Origin: Psychromonas sp.
GTDB taxonomy: Bacteria > Pseudomonadota > Gammaproteobacteria > Enterobacterales > Psychromonadaceae
Reading direction: 5' to 3'
DNA length: 8,399 bases
NCBI GenBank assembly: GCA_023145575.1
Contig: JAGLDN010000306.1
Location: forward strand, 1-8,399
Numbering within the stretch: the stretch's first letter is position 1; each line of letters opens with the position of its first letter. Positions 1 to 5,878 of this stretch are shown in pieces. The translations under genes and the position numbers were made by a program. A model generated the notes under the pieces. It was not told where the DNA came from and did not search any database. It saw only the letters and a list, made by a program, of their open reading frames with translations.

Positions 1-2206
1 CTTTTACATTAAAACTAAAGCGTCCAGGCTTATATCCACGCGCTCGAGATTCTGGCGTTGCGGCATAGAGTTCGCGAATAGGGGTGAATATTCCGGTGTA
101 AGTCGCTGGATTTGATCTTGGAGTGCGCCCGATTGGATTCTGATTTATATCAACGACCTTATCAAGATGTGATAAACCTGATATTTTTTTGTAAGGTGCT
201 GCAATAGCGGTAGTGGCTTTATTTAATACTGTTTGCGCAAGCAAAAAGAGGGTATTGTTGATCAATGTTGATTTTCCAGAGCCTGATACACCCGTGATGC
301 AAGTTAACACACCAATCGGGACTTCAAGATTGACATCTTTCAAATTGTTACCAGAGGCCTTCTCAATCTTTAGCCATTTATTTGTTAAAGGTGTCCTTTT
401 GGTGGGAGTTTCAATTTCTTTTCGCCCACTTAAATAATCAGCAGTCAGTGAATTTTCCGCCTTAATGATTTGACTATAAGTACCCTGTGCAATGATGTTA
501 CCACCATGAATACCCGCGCCAGGCCCTATATCAATAATATGATCGGCTTGTCTAATCGCATCTTCATCATGCTCAACCACAATCACTGTATTGCCTAAAT
601 CTCGTAAATGATTCAATGTTTTAAGTAATCGTTCATTATCGCGTTGATGCAGGCCAATGGAAGGCTCATCAAGTACATACATCACTCCCATCAGCCCCGC
701 ACCTATTTGGCTTGCCAGACGAATTCGTTGAGCCTCTCCGCCAGAGAGCGTATCGGCGCTACGATCTAAACTTAAATAATTAAGTCCAACATTCACCAGA
801 AAACTCAAACGTTGGATAATTTCCTTTAATATTTTATCGGCGATTGTTGCTTTTTGTCCTGTTAATTTCAGAGTTTTAAAAAAGTGCTCCGCTTCAACAA
901 TTGAGAGCTGGGCGATATGTGGAAGATTTACATCAGTAACAAAAACATGGCGGGATGATTTTTTTAAGCGTGTGCCATGACAACCTGAACAAGGCTGGCG
1001 GTTCATAAATTTACCTAAATACTCGCGCGCAGCATGAGACTCCGTTTCTTTGAAACGCCGCTCTCGATTTGGAATAACACCCTCAAAAGAATGTGACCGC
1101 GAGACAATATCACCACGATCATTGCTATATGAAAAAGAAATTTTAGTGTCTCCACTGCCATATAAAACAATGTGTTGATGTTTTTTATTGAGTTTTTCAA
1201 AAGGTGTTTTATCAGAAAAATTAAAGTGTTCACAAACGCTCAGTAACATGCCGTAATAGTAATTAGATTTACTGCCCCAACCTTTGATTGCACCATCACA
1301 CAGGCTTGATGTTCTGTTAGTGATGACGAGGTTTTCATCAAAATACTGCTCAACACCCAAGCCGTCACAGGTTGCACAAGCTCCCGCTGGATTATTAAAA
1401 GAAAAATTTCTGGGTTCAAGCTCATTAATGCTATAGCCGCATTGTGTACAGGCAAAATTGGCTGAAAATAGTTGCTGAGGCTTTGTGTCATCCATAAAGG
1501 CTAAGATAGCATTGCCACTCCCTAAATTTAATGTGGTTTCCAGCGATTCAGCTAAGCGCTGCTTTATATCATCACGCACTTTAAAGCGATCAACTACGAC
1601 TTCAATCGTATGCTTTTTATGCAGTGCTAATGTTGGGGGATCGCTTAAATCACAAATTTCCCCATCTACACGCGCTCGCAAAAAACCTTGTGCACTCAGT
1701 GCATCGAAAGCTTTTACATGCTCACCTTTTCGTTCTTTAACTATCACCGCAAGCAACATCATTTTACTGCCTTTGGGATGATCTAAAATAGCATCAACCA
1801 TCTGGCTAACAGTTTGGGCATTAAGCGTAATATTATGCTCAGGGCAGCGTGGGTCACCAATACGTGCAAACAGAAGTCGCAAGTAATCATGAATTTCAGT
1901 AATGGTGCCTACGGTTGAGCGGGGGTTATGAGAAGCTGATTTTTGCTCGATTGAAATAGCAGGAGAAAGCCCTTCAATATGATCAACGTCAGGCTTTTCC
2001 ATTAAGGATAAAAACTGACGCGCATAAGCTGATAATGATTCAACATAACGGCGTTGCCCTTCGGCGTAAAGCGTGTCAAAAGCCAGTGATGATTTTCCAG
2101 AGCCTGAAAGCCCTGTAATAACAATGAGTTTATCGCGCGGAATAGTAAGATCTATATTTTTTAAGTTATGTGTTCTTGCACCGCGAATTTCAATATTATT
2201 TGCCAT
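1..2206 (-). CDS. uvrA: UvrABC excinuclease subunit A, C-terminus beyond window
   Basis: UvrA is the damage-recognition ATPase of nucleotide excision repair; as a dimer it loads UvrB onto lesions. The window holds 735 codons from the ATG at 2206 without a stop or frameshift; about 200 more are expected past the left edge, since the family is about 940 residues. Visible landmarks are the first Walker A GLSGSGKSS (about residues 32-40), the zinc-finger cysteines C253, C256, C277 and C280 (same numbers as E. coli), a second CxxC before GTRL in the insertion domain, the ABC signature LSGGEAQR from residue 487, Walker B YVLDEPSIGLH shortly after, and a second Walker A GVSGSGKST with its Lys at about 645. 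The translation ends near RGYKPGRFSFNV. An AAAGGA ribosome binding site lies 8 nt before the ATG. An ATG at 2210 is out of frame. I saw no LexA-type CTGT-N8-ACAG box in the upstream spacer, although uvrA is SOS-regulated in E. coli. Confidence 0.97.
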   Translation of the reverse strand, partial: MANNIEIRGARTHNLKNIDLTIPRDKLIVITGLSGSGKSSLAFDTLYAEGQRRYVESLSAYARQFLSLMEKPDVDHIEGLSPAISIEQKSASHNPRSTVGTITEIHDYLRLLFARIGDPRCPEHNITLNAQTVSQMVDAILDHPKGSKMMLLAVIVKERKGEHVKAFDALSAQGFLRARVDGEICDLSDPPTLALHKKHTIEVVVDRFKVRDDIKQRLAESLETTLNLGSGNAILAFMDDTKPQQLFSANFACTQCGYSINELEPRNFSFNNPAGACATCDGLGVEQYFDENLVITNRTSSLCDGAIKGWGSKSNYYYGMLLSVCEHFNFSDKTPFEKLNKKHQHIVLYGSGDTKISFSYSNDRGDIVSRSHSFEGVIPNRERRFKETESHAAREYLGKFMNRQPCSGCHGTRLKKSSRHVFVTDVNLPHIAQLSIVEAEHFFKTLKLTGQKATIADKILKEIIQRLSFLVNVGLNYLSLDRSADTLSGGEAQRIRLASQIGAGLMGVMYVLDEPSIGLHQRDNERLLKTLNHLRDLGNTVIVVEHDEDAIRQADHIIDIGPGAGIHGGNIIAQGTYSQIIKAENSLTADYLSGRKEIETPTKRTPLTNKWLKIEKASGNNLKDVNLEVPIGVLTCITGVSGSGKSTLINNTLFLLAQTVLNKATTAIAAPYKKISGLSHLDKVVDINQNPIGRTPRSNPATYTGIFTPIRELYAATPESRARGYKPGRFSFNVK

Positions 2207-2396
2207 TCATGTTTTCCTTTGTAATTAACGTTTGCGCTTGATTATTACATAAAATAAAGAGACTATAAAATTTTACCATGCAACTTCATGATGATAATAT
2301 CAGCAAGGTTAATTAGGGCTTTATTCAGGTAGGCTCTAAAGCTGTTAAATGGTTCACATACGTAATACATAAAATTGAATAATTAAGGAACAAAAC
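2207..2396. promoter_or_regulatory. divergent intergenic region between uvrA and the membrane protein gene
   Basis: This 190-bp AT-rich spacer separates two divergently transcribed genes and must hold both promoters. The ribosome binding sites are clear: AAAGGA at 2215-2220 (minus) for uvrA and AAGGA at 2385-2389 (plus), 7 nt before the ATG at 2397. No hexamer pair stands out enough to name a promoter. No SOS box, terminator hairpin or RNA gene is evident. Confidence 0.5.
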
Positions 2397-2945
2397 ATGG
2401 CAGATCCACATATAAAAGAGAAACTTGATGCCTGGGATAAAATAAGTATTATCGTTTATCGAACAGGAATCGTACTTTCAGGCGTTGCATTAATAACCTT
2501 AGCTGCGCAGCAACTATTTTATCCCTATTGGTTTAAGCACATTGTGCTTTTTCTCGCATTAGGCTCAATTTTTCAAGCAGCAACATTACACATTTATATG
2601 AAGTCCGTGCGCACAATTTTAGTCGCAGCGACATGGATTGGTATTTGGTTGCTGACGTTAAGTTTCACGGTAACAAATATATGGCTTGCTTATTTTGCAT
2701 TGGGTGGTTTTTTTGTGACTCATGCAGGTCTTGCATACAAAGAAAGTTTTTGTTTTTCGTTATTTATTATAAAATTTGTCCCCATTATTTTAGTTGTGAC
2801 TTGGTTTTTGATCGTTTTATCTCACTCAGAAATTGCATCCGTTTGTTTGTTGCTGGTGGGGGGATTGTATTTATATATGGGCTGGGAAAAAGTAAATATG
2901 CCATTGCACTTTGATTTAGGCGATAGGACAAAGTACGAAAATTAA
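2397..2945 (+). CDS. six-helix integral membrane protein, possibly DUF2301-like
   Basis: This 182-residue protein has a short charged N-terminus (ADPHIKEKLDAWDK) followed by about six hydrophobic segments near residues 16-37, 45-66, 71-92, 94-112, 118-141 and 146-162. It ends in a polar tail with the motif MPLHFDLGDRTKY (168-180). There is no signal peptide, so it is probably an inner-membrane protein held by its own helices. The combination of a YRTGI..SG segment in helix 1, LHIY after helix 2, a KE.FCF motif before helix 5 and the MPLHFDhGD tail recalls the uncharacterised DUF2301 membrane family; that assignment is from memory and tentative. No biochemical role is known to me. The ATG is supported by AAGGA 7 nt upstream. 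The gene is divergent from uvrA and has no operon partner downstream. Confidence 0.85.
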   Translation: MADPHIKEKLDAWDKISIIVYRTGIVLSGVALITLAAQQLFYPYWFKHIVLFLALGSIFQAATLHIYMKSVRTILVAATWIGIWLLTLSFTVTNIWLAYFALGGFFVTHAGLAYKESFCFSLFIIKFVPIILVVTWFLIVLSHSEIASVCLLLVGGLYLYMGWEKVNMPLHFDLGDRTKYEN

Positions 2946-2962
2946 TAAGCCGTTACCAATGG

Positions 2963-2996
2963 AGATCCTCATTGAATCTAGATCTTCATTGAGTCG
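2963..2996. repeat. imperfect 17-bp tandem repeat
   Basis: Two adjacent 17-bp units (2963-2979 and 2980-2996) differ at three positions and share the core AGATC[C/T]TCATTGA. Each unit carries a GATC site. The repeat lies just downstream of the membrane protein gene. No function is evident; a local duplication is the simplest reading. Confidence 0.6.
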
Positions 2997-3027
2997 CTGA
3001 CTTAGATACTAAGAGAAGTGATCTACT

Positions 3028-3162
3028 TCAAAATGCAACACGGAGTAAAGATCCCTCCTTTTCGATTGTTGCACCACAAGACTGACATTTTTTGATAATT
3101 AACTGAGTTGGCGCATCAACGAGTGCACTGTGCTTTCACCCATTAGCAAAGTGATAAACTAT
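3028..3162 (-). pseudogene. possible C-terminal coding relic with a CxxC motif
   Basis: On the minus strand an open stretch reads VYHFANG, an in-frame TGA, KHSALVDAPTQL, then IIKKCQSCGATIEKEGS and LLRVAF before a stop at 3028-3030. The CQSCGA segment looks like half of a zinc ribbon, and the residue composition looks protein-like. There is no start codon or ribosome binding site and the upstream frame is closed by TAG at 3163-3165. The TGA could derive from a TGG codon. I do not recognise the parent family, and this may be chance coding potential. Confidence 0.2.
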
Positions 3163-3381
3163 CTATAGAGACTAACGAGTTAGGATTTAAAGTCATTACT
3201 TTAATCATAGAAAGTGGAATTTTATGCCTGCTGCCCCTATTCAATTTATCATGTTGACGTTGTTTATAATGTCAACTGGGGATAACATTTCCTGTTGATG
3301 ATGATAACCAGTAACGTTATCCACCTGATACAAAATGATTTTTCAGGCGTTAAGCCGCGAAGACCTTAAAAAAAATAGGGT

Positions 3382-3708
3382 TTACGCCACTCGAATTACT
3401 GCATTTTCTCCGCCATCATTCATTCTATTATCAACATACTCATCAGCACCCTCTGAATAGATGTTATAATATTCACCTGTATCTGCCATTGCTTTATAAA
3501 TAAATTGATAACTAGATGCATTAGCCGTAGAAAATTCAAGCGCTAATTTGAACTTGCCATTTTTTAGTTTCTGCATTTCCACTGGTTTCCATTGATTGTG
3601 GTCACAAACCAAAGATATCTTTTTTGCGTCCTTTGCCGCTTCTTTTCCGATTTCAAATGTAACTTTTACAATAGGCTTTGATTTTAAATATTGTTTTTTA
3701 ATTGACAT
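3382..3708 (-). CDS. stand-alone isoamylase early-set (CBM48-like) domain protein
   Basis: This is a 108-residue single-domain protein. The start MSIKKQYLKSK followed by KVTFEI, a LVCDHNQWKP segment (the usual form is hVG.FNDWnP), MQKLKNGKF, a YQFIYKA strand and a YV......ENAVI ending match the small 'isoamylase early set' proteins, which resemble the glycogen-binding domain of branching and debranching enzymes and of AMPK beta. The Trp in NQW and the LKNG turn are the typical sugar-binding-face elements; the usual FNDW Phe and Asp are replaced by His and Gln. There is no catalytic domain, signal peptide or membrane segment, so a cytoplasmic role is likely; the ligand is unknown. I chose the ATG at 3708 because GGAG lies 7 nt upstream and family members begin with MSIKKQ. 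The frame extends to an ATG at 3777 that lacks this support. A TATAGT-like -10 element lies just upstream in that extension. Confidence 0.8.
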   Translation of the reverse strand: MSIKKQYLKSKPIVKVTFEIGKEAAKDAKKISLVCDHNQWKPVEMQKLKNGKFKLALEFSTANASSYQFIYKAMADTGEYYNIYSEGADEYVDNRMNDGGENAVIRVA

Positions 3709-3901
3709 CTCTTCACTCCACTTTAAGTAACTGATTTTATCTTGACCTACTATAGCGCAATTTTTATCTTTTGGCATTATTTATTAATAACTATTCTGAG
3801 AGATTTTTGTAAACAATACTTGACAAGCATTTTTCTATTTTTTTGCTTCCTAGCTTCAATTCTTAAGTGCATAACTTAAATCAGTTGGAAAAATAGTCAG
3901 T

Positions 3902-4002
3902 TGCGTAAATCATCTTTTGTGTTGCAATACTAAAAAATGAATAAGAACAAAGGGTTAAAGTATTTTTTTTGACTCCACCGAAGAGAGCATTACGCCTCGA
4001 AC
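3902..4002 (+). repeat. diverged direct repeat, copy A
   Basis: This 101-bp segment aligns with 4648-4733 over almost its whole length. Shared blocks include GTAAATCATCTTTTG, CAATACT, AAAGGGTTA, ACCGAAG, GAGCATT and CGCCT. Copy A carries about 15 extra bases around a T8 tract (3963-3970). In the plus frame the left part reads LRKSSFVLQY then stop, matching MSKSSFALQYSRSE in copy B, which suggests both derive from the 3' end of related genes plus flanking sequence. No terminal inverted repeats or transposase are seen, so it is not called an insertion sequence. Confidence 0.7.
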
Positions 4003-4100
4003 TTGGCTTTTGACGAACGAACGTGTGATCCTTTTGAGTTGATTGCTCTTCAACGGTCAAGTAACAGTGAAGCGTGCTCTTTTCTCTTTTAGCATTTAAG

Positions 4101-4138
4101 TAGCTGTAATGGATTGATCATATCCTTAGCAATATTTG
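4101..4138. repeat. second diverged direct repeat, copy 1
   Basis: The segment shares TAG-CTGT[A/G]AT[G/A]G[A/G] followed by the exact decamer TTGATCATAT and a downstream AATATTTG with 4328-4367. It lies about 100 bp to the right of repeat copy A. The match is too short to tell a duplicated gene fragment from a shared binding site; TGATCA is palindromic. Confidence 0.5.
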
Positions 4139-4178
4139 GCGGTTGAATTTGCATCCTACCAAAACAATACCTTCACCA

Positions 4179-4382
4179 TTATGCGCCTACTGTATCACAA
4201 TGGATCCTACTAAGGATGGGGATTGTCAATAATACCTGTTCTATTTTAATTGCTTCTTTAGCGTAGCGAAGCGAGCAATGGCGGGCTTTTAGGTCTAAAA
4301 TTTCAGCGTCCTAAGATTGGCTTTGCATAGCCTGTGATAGGTTGATCATATACAGCTCAAATATTTGCTTGTTTTTATTCAT
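4179..4382 (-). pseudogene. possible small gene interrupted by an in-frame TAG
   Basis: From an ATG at 4382 the frame reads MNKNKQIFELYMINLS and QAMQSQS (23 codons), meets TAG at 4311-4313, then stays open for another 43 codons (beginning DAEILDLKARH) to a TAA at 4179-4181. The first part is amphipathic and helix-like, and QIFELY faintly recalls the N-terminus of phasins, but this is not a firm match. There is no strong ribosome binding site. It may be a decayed gene or a chance open stretch. Confidence 0.2.
4328..4367. repeat. second diverged direct repeat, copy 2
   Basis: This is the partner of 4101-4138, with the exact decamer TTGATCATAT at 4342-4351 and AATATTTG at 4360-4367. The left flanks CTGTGATAGG and CTGTAATGGA align with three substitutions. 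Both copies lie between the two copies of the larger repeat. Confidence 0.5.
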
Positions 4383-4494
4383 ATCGTCACTTTAACAGAT
4401 TTTTAATCTAAAATTTTAGCTTAATGCGTAACATCAGTTAAATAATCGAAAAGTAAATAACAATTACCTAATATTGTGCCTTGTTCTGATCATC

Positions 4495-4524
4495 GAGCTT
4501 GATCCTGAGCCTGAGCCTGATCCT
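4495..4524 (+). repeat. hexanucleotide tandem repeat GA[G/T]C[C/T]T x5
   Basis: Five consecutive hexamers read gagctt gatcct gagcct gagcct gatcct. In one plus-strand frame they encode ELDPEPEPDP, downstream of a short hydrophobic stretch (YLILCLVLII), but that frame lacks an ATG and stops soon after. Slippage of a degenerate 6-mer inside former coding sequence is likely. Confidence 0.6.
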
Positions 4525-4527
4525 GAC

Positions 4528-4692
4528 AAAGCATTTTTACATCACATGGGTATAGATGCAAGGCATTGATTGAAGAGAATGGTTATTCCCTTGCCAAAAT
4601 CGATAACAATGCCCACAAGCTTTTAAAACTCGCCCTTTGGAGACAAATGAGTAAATCATCTTTTGCGTTACAATACTCAAGAAGTGAATAAC
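4528..4692 (+). pseudogene. unidentified coding relic overlapping repeat copy B
   Basis: An open plus-strand stretch of 54 codons without a usable start reads SHGYRCKALIEENGYSLAKI, then DNNAHKLLKLALWRQMSK and SSFALQYSRSE before TAA. The alternation of charged and hydrophobic residues and the run HKLLKLA look like real helical protein. The tail is duplicated in broken form in repeat copy A, where the preceding residues SWKNSQ also line up with LWRQ. The family was not recognised. It looks like the C-terminal remnant of a gene whose 5' part is lost or frameshifted. Confidence 0.3.
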
Positions 4693-4733
4693 AATAAAGG
4701 GTTACCTACCGAAGGGAGCATTGCGCCTTGAAC
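4648..4733 (+). repeat. diverged direct repeat, copy B
   Basis: This is the 86-bp partner of 3902-4002, lacking the roughly 15-bp insertion around the T tract. It starts inside the coding relic at 4528-4692 and ends about 57 bp from the stop codon of the M35 pseudogene on the opposite strand. Substitutions are scattered throughout, so the duplication is not recent. Confidence 0.7.
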
Positions 4734-4789
4734 ATGAATCACTCAGTTGTCATAAAACGAGTATCTTCAGGTGTGATGGGTGTATAATG

Positions 4790-5437
4790 CTAATCAAAGC
4801 GCCAACTGTCTATATCCGTACGGTAGACGAAGTTTTCTCCCAGTCTATATTCTTCAATAAAGAATGTCCAATTATTTGCGTTCAACTTTGCTTTGTCTTC
4901 ATCCAACATTGAAAGTTTAGAGGATCTTATAAGGCCGCACTCTATGTCTTCTGTGCTCAATAAGAGGTGGGTTAATTCATGAATTAAATATCGAAACTTG
5001 CTTTCATAGCCCCAACCAAACAGGTGGCGCATTGTTCCAAGCTGTACCAAGTTGAATCCTAAAGTTTTTACCTCGTGCTTTTGTAATACAATTAGCCCCC
5101 TTAGGAATACATCTAGTGTAATCTATATTGCCCCCCAGCGGTATAAAGGCTCTAGCACCGAGGTCGTCCCTTCGGGGGTCATGTAAGGGCATGTATTCAA
5201 TTTGATCGTTTCAACATTTATCAAAGTTAACATTTGGCTAAGCTTCATTACCATCTCCCTGCGCCATCGGCGACGACTCGCACTAAACCAGATAGAGACA
5301 TTAACACAAGTACCATTCTCCCGTTGGTCTCTTCTGACAGCTTCACGGGCATGATGAAGGGTATTAAGGATCTCTGCCTGTAATATTCGAATATCAAGTT
5401 GATCTCCTTCTCCAAGGCCAAAGGTAGTGAATCCCAT
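4790..5437 (-). pseudogene. M35 (aspzincin) family metallopeptidase, frameshifted twice
   Basis: The gene begins at ATG 5437 with AGGAG 7 nt upstream and ends at TAG 4790. The reading frame changes at the G6 run (plus-strand C6, 5131-5136) and returns at the G4 run (C4, 5010-5013). One base added to the first run and one removed from the second restore a 215-residue protein in which WGGNIDYTRC and VWLGYESKF become continuous. That protein has the zinc-site HELTH (residues 153-157), then STED (161-164, where aspzincins have GT.D with Asp as third zinc ligand), ECG where AYG is usual, and KLNANNWTFFIEEY, resembling the family's NADNYEYFAEN tail. Thus H153, H157 and D164 would bind zinc and E154 would be the catalytic base. 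The Tyr-to-Cys change in AYG is odd. There is no signal peptide, so any export would be non-Sec. It could be a pseudogene or an intact gene with sequencing errors in G runs. Confidence 0.65.
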
Positions 5438-5603
5438 ATTACTCTCCTATATTTAGTGAGCCAATTTGACAAAAGCTTATCTGAAGGGCTAGATTTGGCA
5501 ATACATTCGCACAAATTAACCAGAACTCCTTTTATGTATAAGCAAGTCAGAATCTGCTAAAATATGTAATTCAGTCCAACCATACTTTAAAGAACAACTG
5601 CCT
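5438..5603. other. spacer between M35 relic and IS30 relic
   Basis: This 166-bp AT-rich spacer contains the AGGAG ribosome binding site of the M35 gene just above 5437. A minus-strand frame reading KGVLVNLCECIAKSS and continuing across the M35 start is open here, but it has no good start and is most likely a shadow. The left end of the IS30 relic should lie here or nearby, yet no terminal inverted repeat can be recognised. Confidence 0.4.
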
Positions 5604-5870
5604 ATGAACGAAATTATTAAAATTTTGCTTTTTTATACCTATTACTTTGCGGATCCTTATTGCTCTTGGCAACGAAAATACTAATGGACTTTTACGCCAA
5701 TATTGGCCCAAATCATCAGACGTTAAGCGATCTGTAATGACTCAGCTAGGCTTAACTTAATTCAGTTGAATAATAGACCAAGAAACATGCCATTATTTAT
5801 AACACCATTTAAATGATGAAAAAACATATGCTAGCACTAGCGGCTTAGCGATTATGCACTTGATGGTTGA
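5604..5870 (+). mobile_element. IS30-family transposase C-terminal relic
   Basis: Fragments in changing frames follow the order of the C-terminal end of IS30-family transposases. FADPYCSWQ (usual FCDPHSPWQRG) is read in the frame of ATG 5604, then ENTNGLLRQYWPKSS in another frame, then LNNRPRN.....TPF in the first frame again, and finally YALDG with TGA at 5868-5870 (usual VALDG at the protein end). Between SWQ and ENTNG about 11 bases that would encode RG.N appear deleted. The ENTNG Glu, the last catalytic residue of the DDE triad, survives in the DNA, but stops and frameshifts make the gene dead. The N-terminal helix-turn-helix and the first two catalytic Asp residues are absent. The relic directly abuts an IS66-type relic. 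Confidence 0.75.
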
Positions 5871-5878
5871 ATCTGGCC

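Larger units (their letters stand above)
2946..3381. other. intergenic region without a clear gene
   Basis: No convincing intact gene is present. The stretch contains an imperfect 17-bp tandem repeat at 2963-2996 and a short minus-strand coding scrap at about 3028-3162. It also has two small inverted repeats (GTTGAC/GTCAAC at 3253-3276 and GGATAAC/GTTATCC at 3280-3322). A 24-codon plus-strand reading frame starts at 3224 but has neither a good ribosome binding site nor a recognisable product. No strong terminator follows the membrane protein gene. Confidence 0.6.
3709..4789. other. gene-poor region with diverged repeats and coding scraps
   Basis: About 1.1 kb separates the CBM48-like gene from the M35 relic, and no intact gene can be supported in it. 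It contains two pairs of diverged direct repeats (3902-4002 with 4648-4733; 4101-4138 with 4328-4367), a hexanucleotide tandem repeat at 4495-4524, and short broken reading frames on both strands. Together these look like remnants of duplicated, decayed genes. A plus-strand TATAAT at 4783-4788 has no matching -35 element at normal spacing. Confidence 0.6.

Noticed and set aside
213..437. Plus-strand open frame of 74 codons
   Set aside because: It lies wholly inside uvrA on the opposite strand, and uvrA is continuous there.
1015..1781. Open frames on both strands (1015-1233, 1240-1491, 1485-1781)
   Set aside because: All are out-of-frame shadows of uvrA; the true frame encodes the zinc-finger and insertion domains without a break.
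2633..2914. Plus-strand open frame of 93 codons
   Set aside because: It is a shadow inside the membrane protein gene, which has the better start and a coherent helix pattern.
3277..3325. Two inverted DnaA-box-like nonamers (TTATCCCCA and TTATCCACC) that might mark an origin
   Set aside because: Each misses the consensus by one base, there are only two, and there is no AT-rich unwinding element or replication gene beside them.
4250..4278. Hairpin TTGCTTC...GAAGCGAGCAA as a terminator
   Set aside because: Pairing needs bulges and no T run follows; it also falls inside a possible coding relic.
2963..4530. Clusters of GATC sites (several in 2963-3054, three in 4488-4521) as possible mismatch-repair or methylation signals
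   Set aside because: They fall in short tandem repeats that contain GATC by composition; clustering gives no specific evidence of function.
4721..4912. Plus-strand open frame of 63 codons with a TATAAT inside
   Set aside because: It runs antisense to the M35 gene's conserved end, and the TATAAT at 4783 has no -35 at normal spacing.
5248..5514. Minus-strand open frame of 88 codons starting upstream of the M35 gene
   Set aside because: It overlaps the M35 N-terminus in another frame, has no clear ribosome binding site or family features, and the M35 start has a strong AGGAG site.
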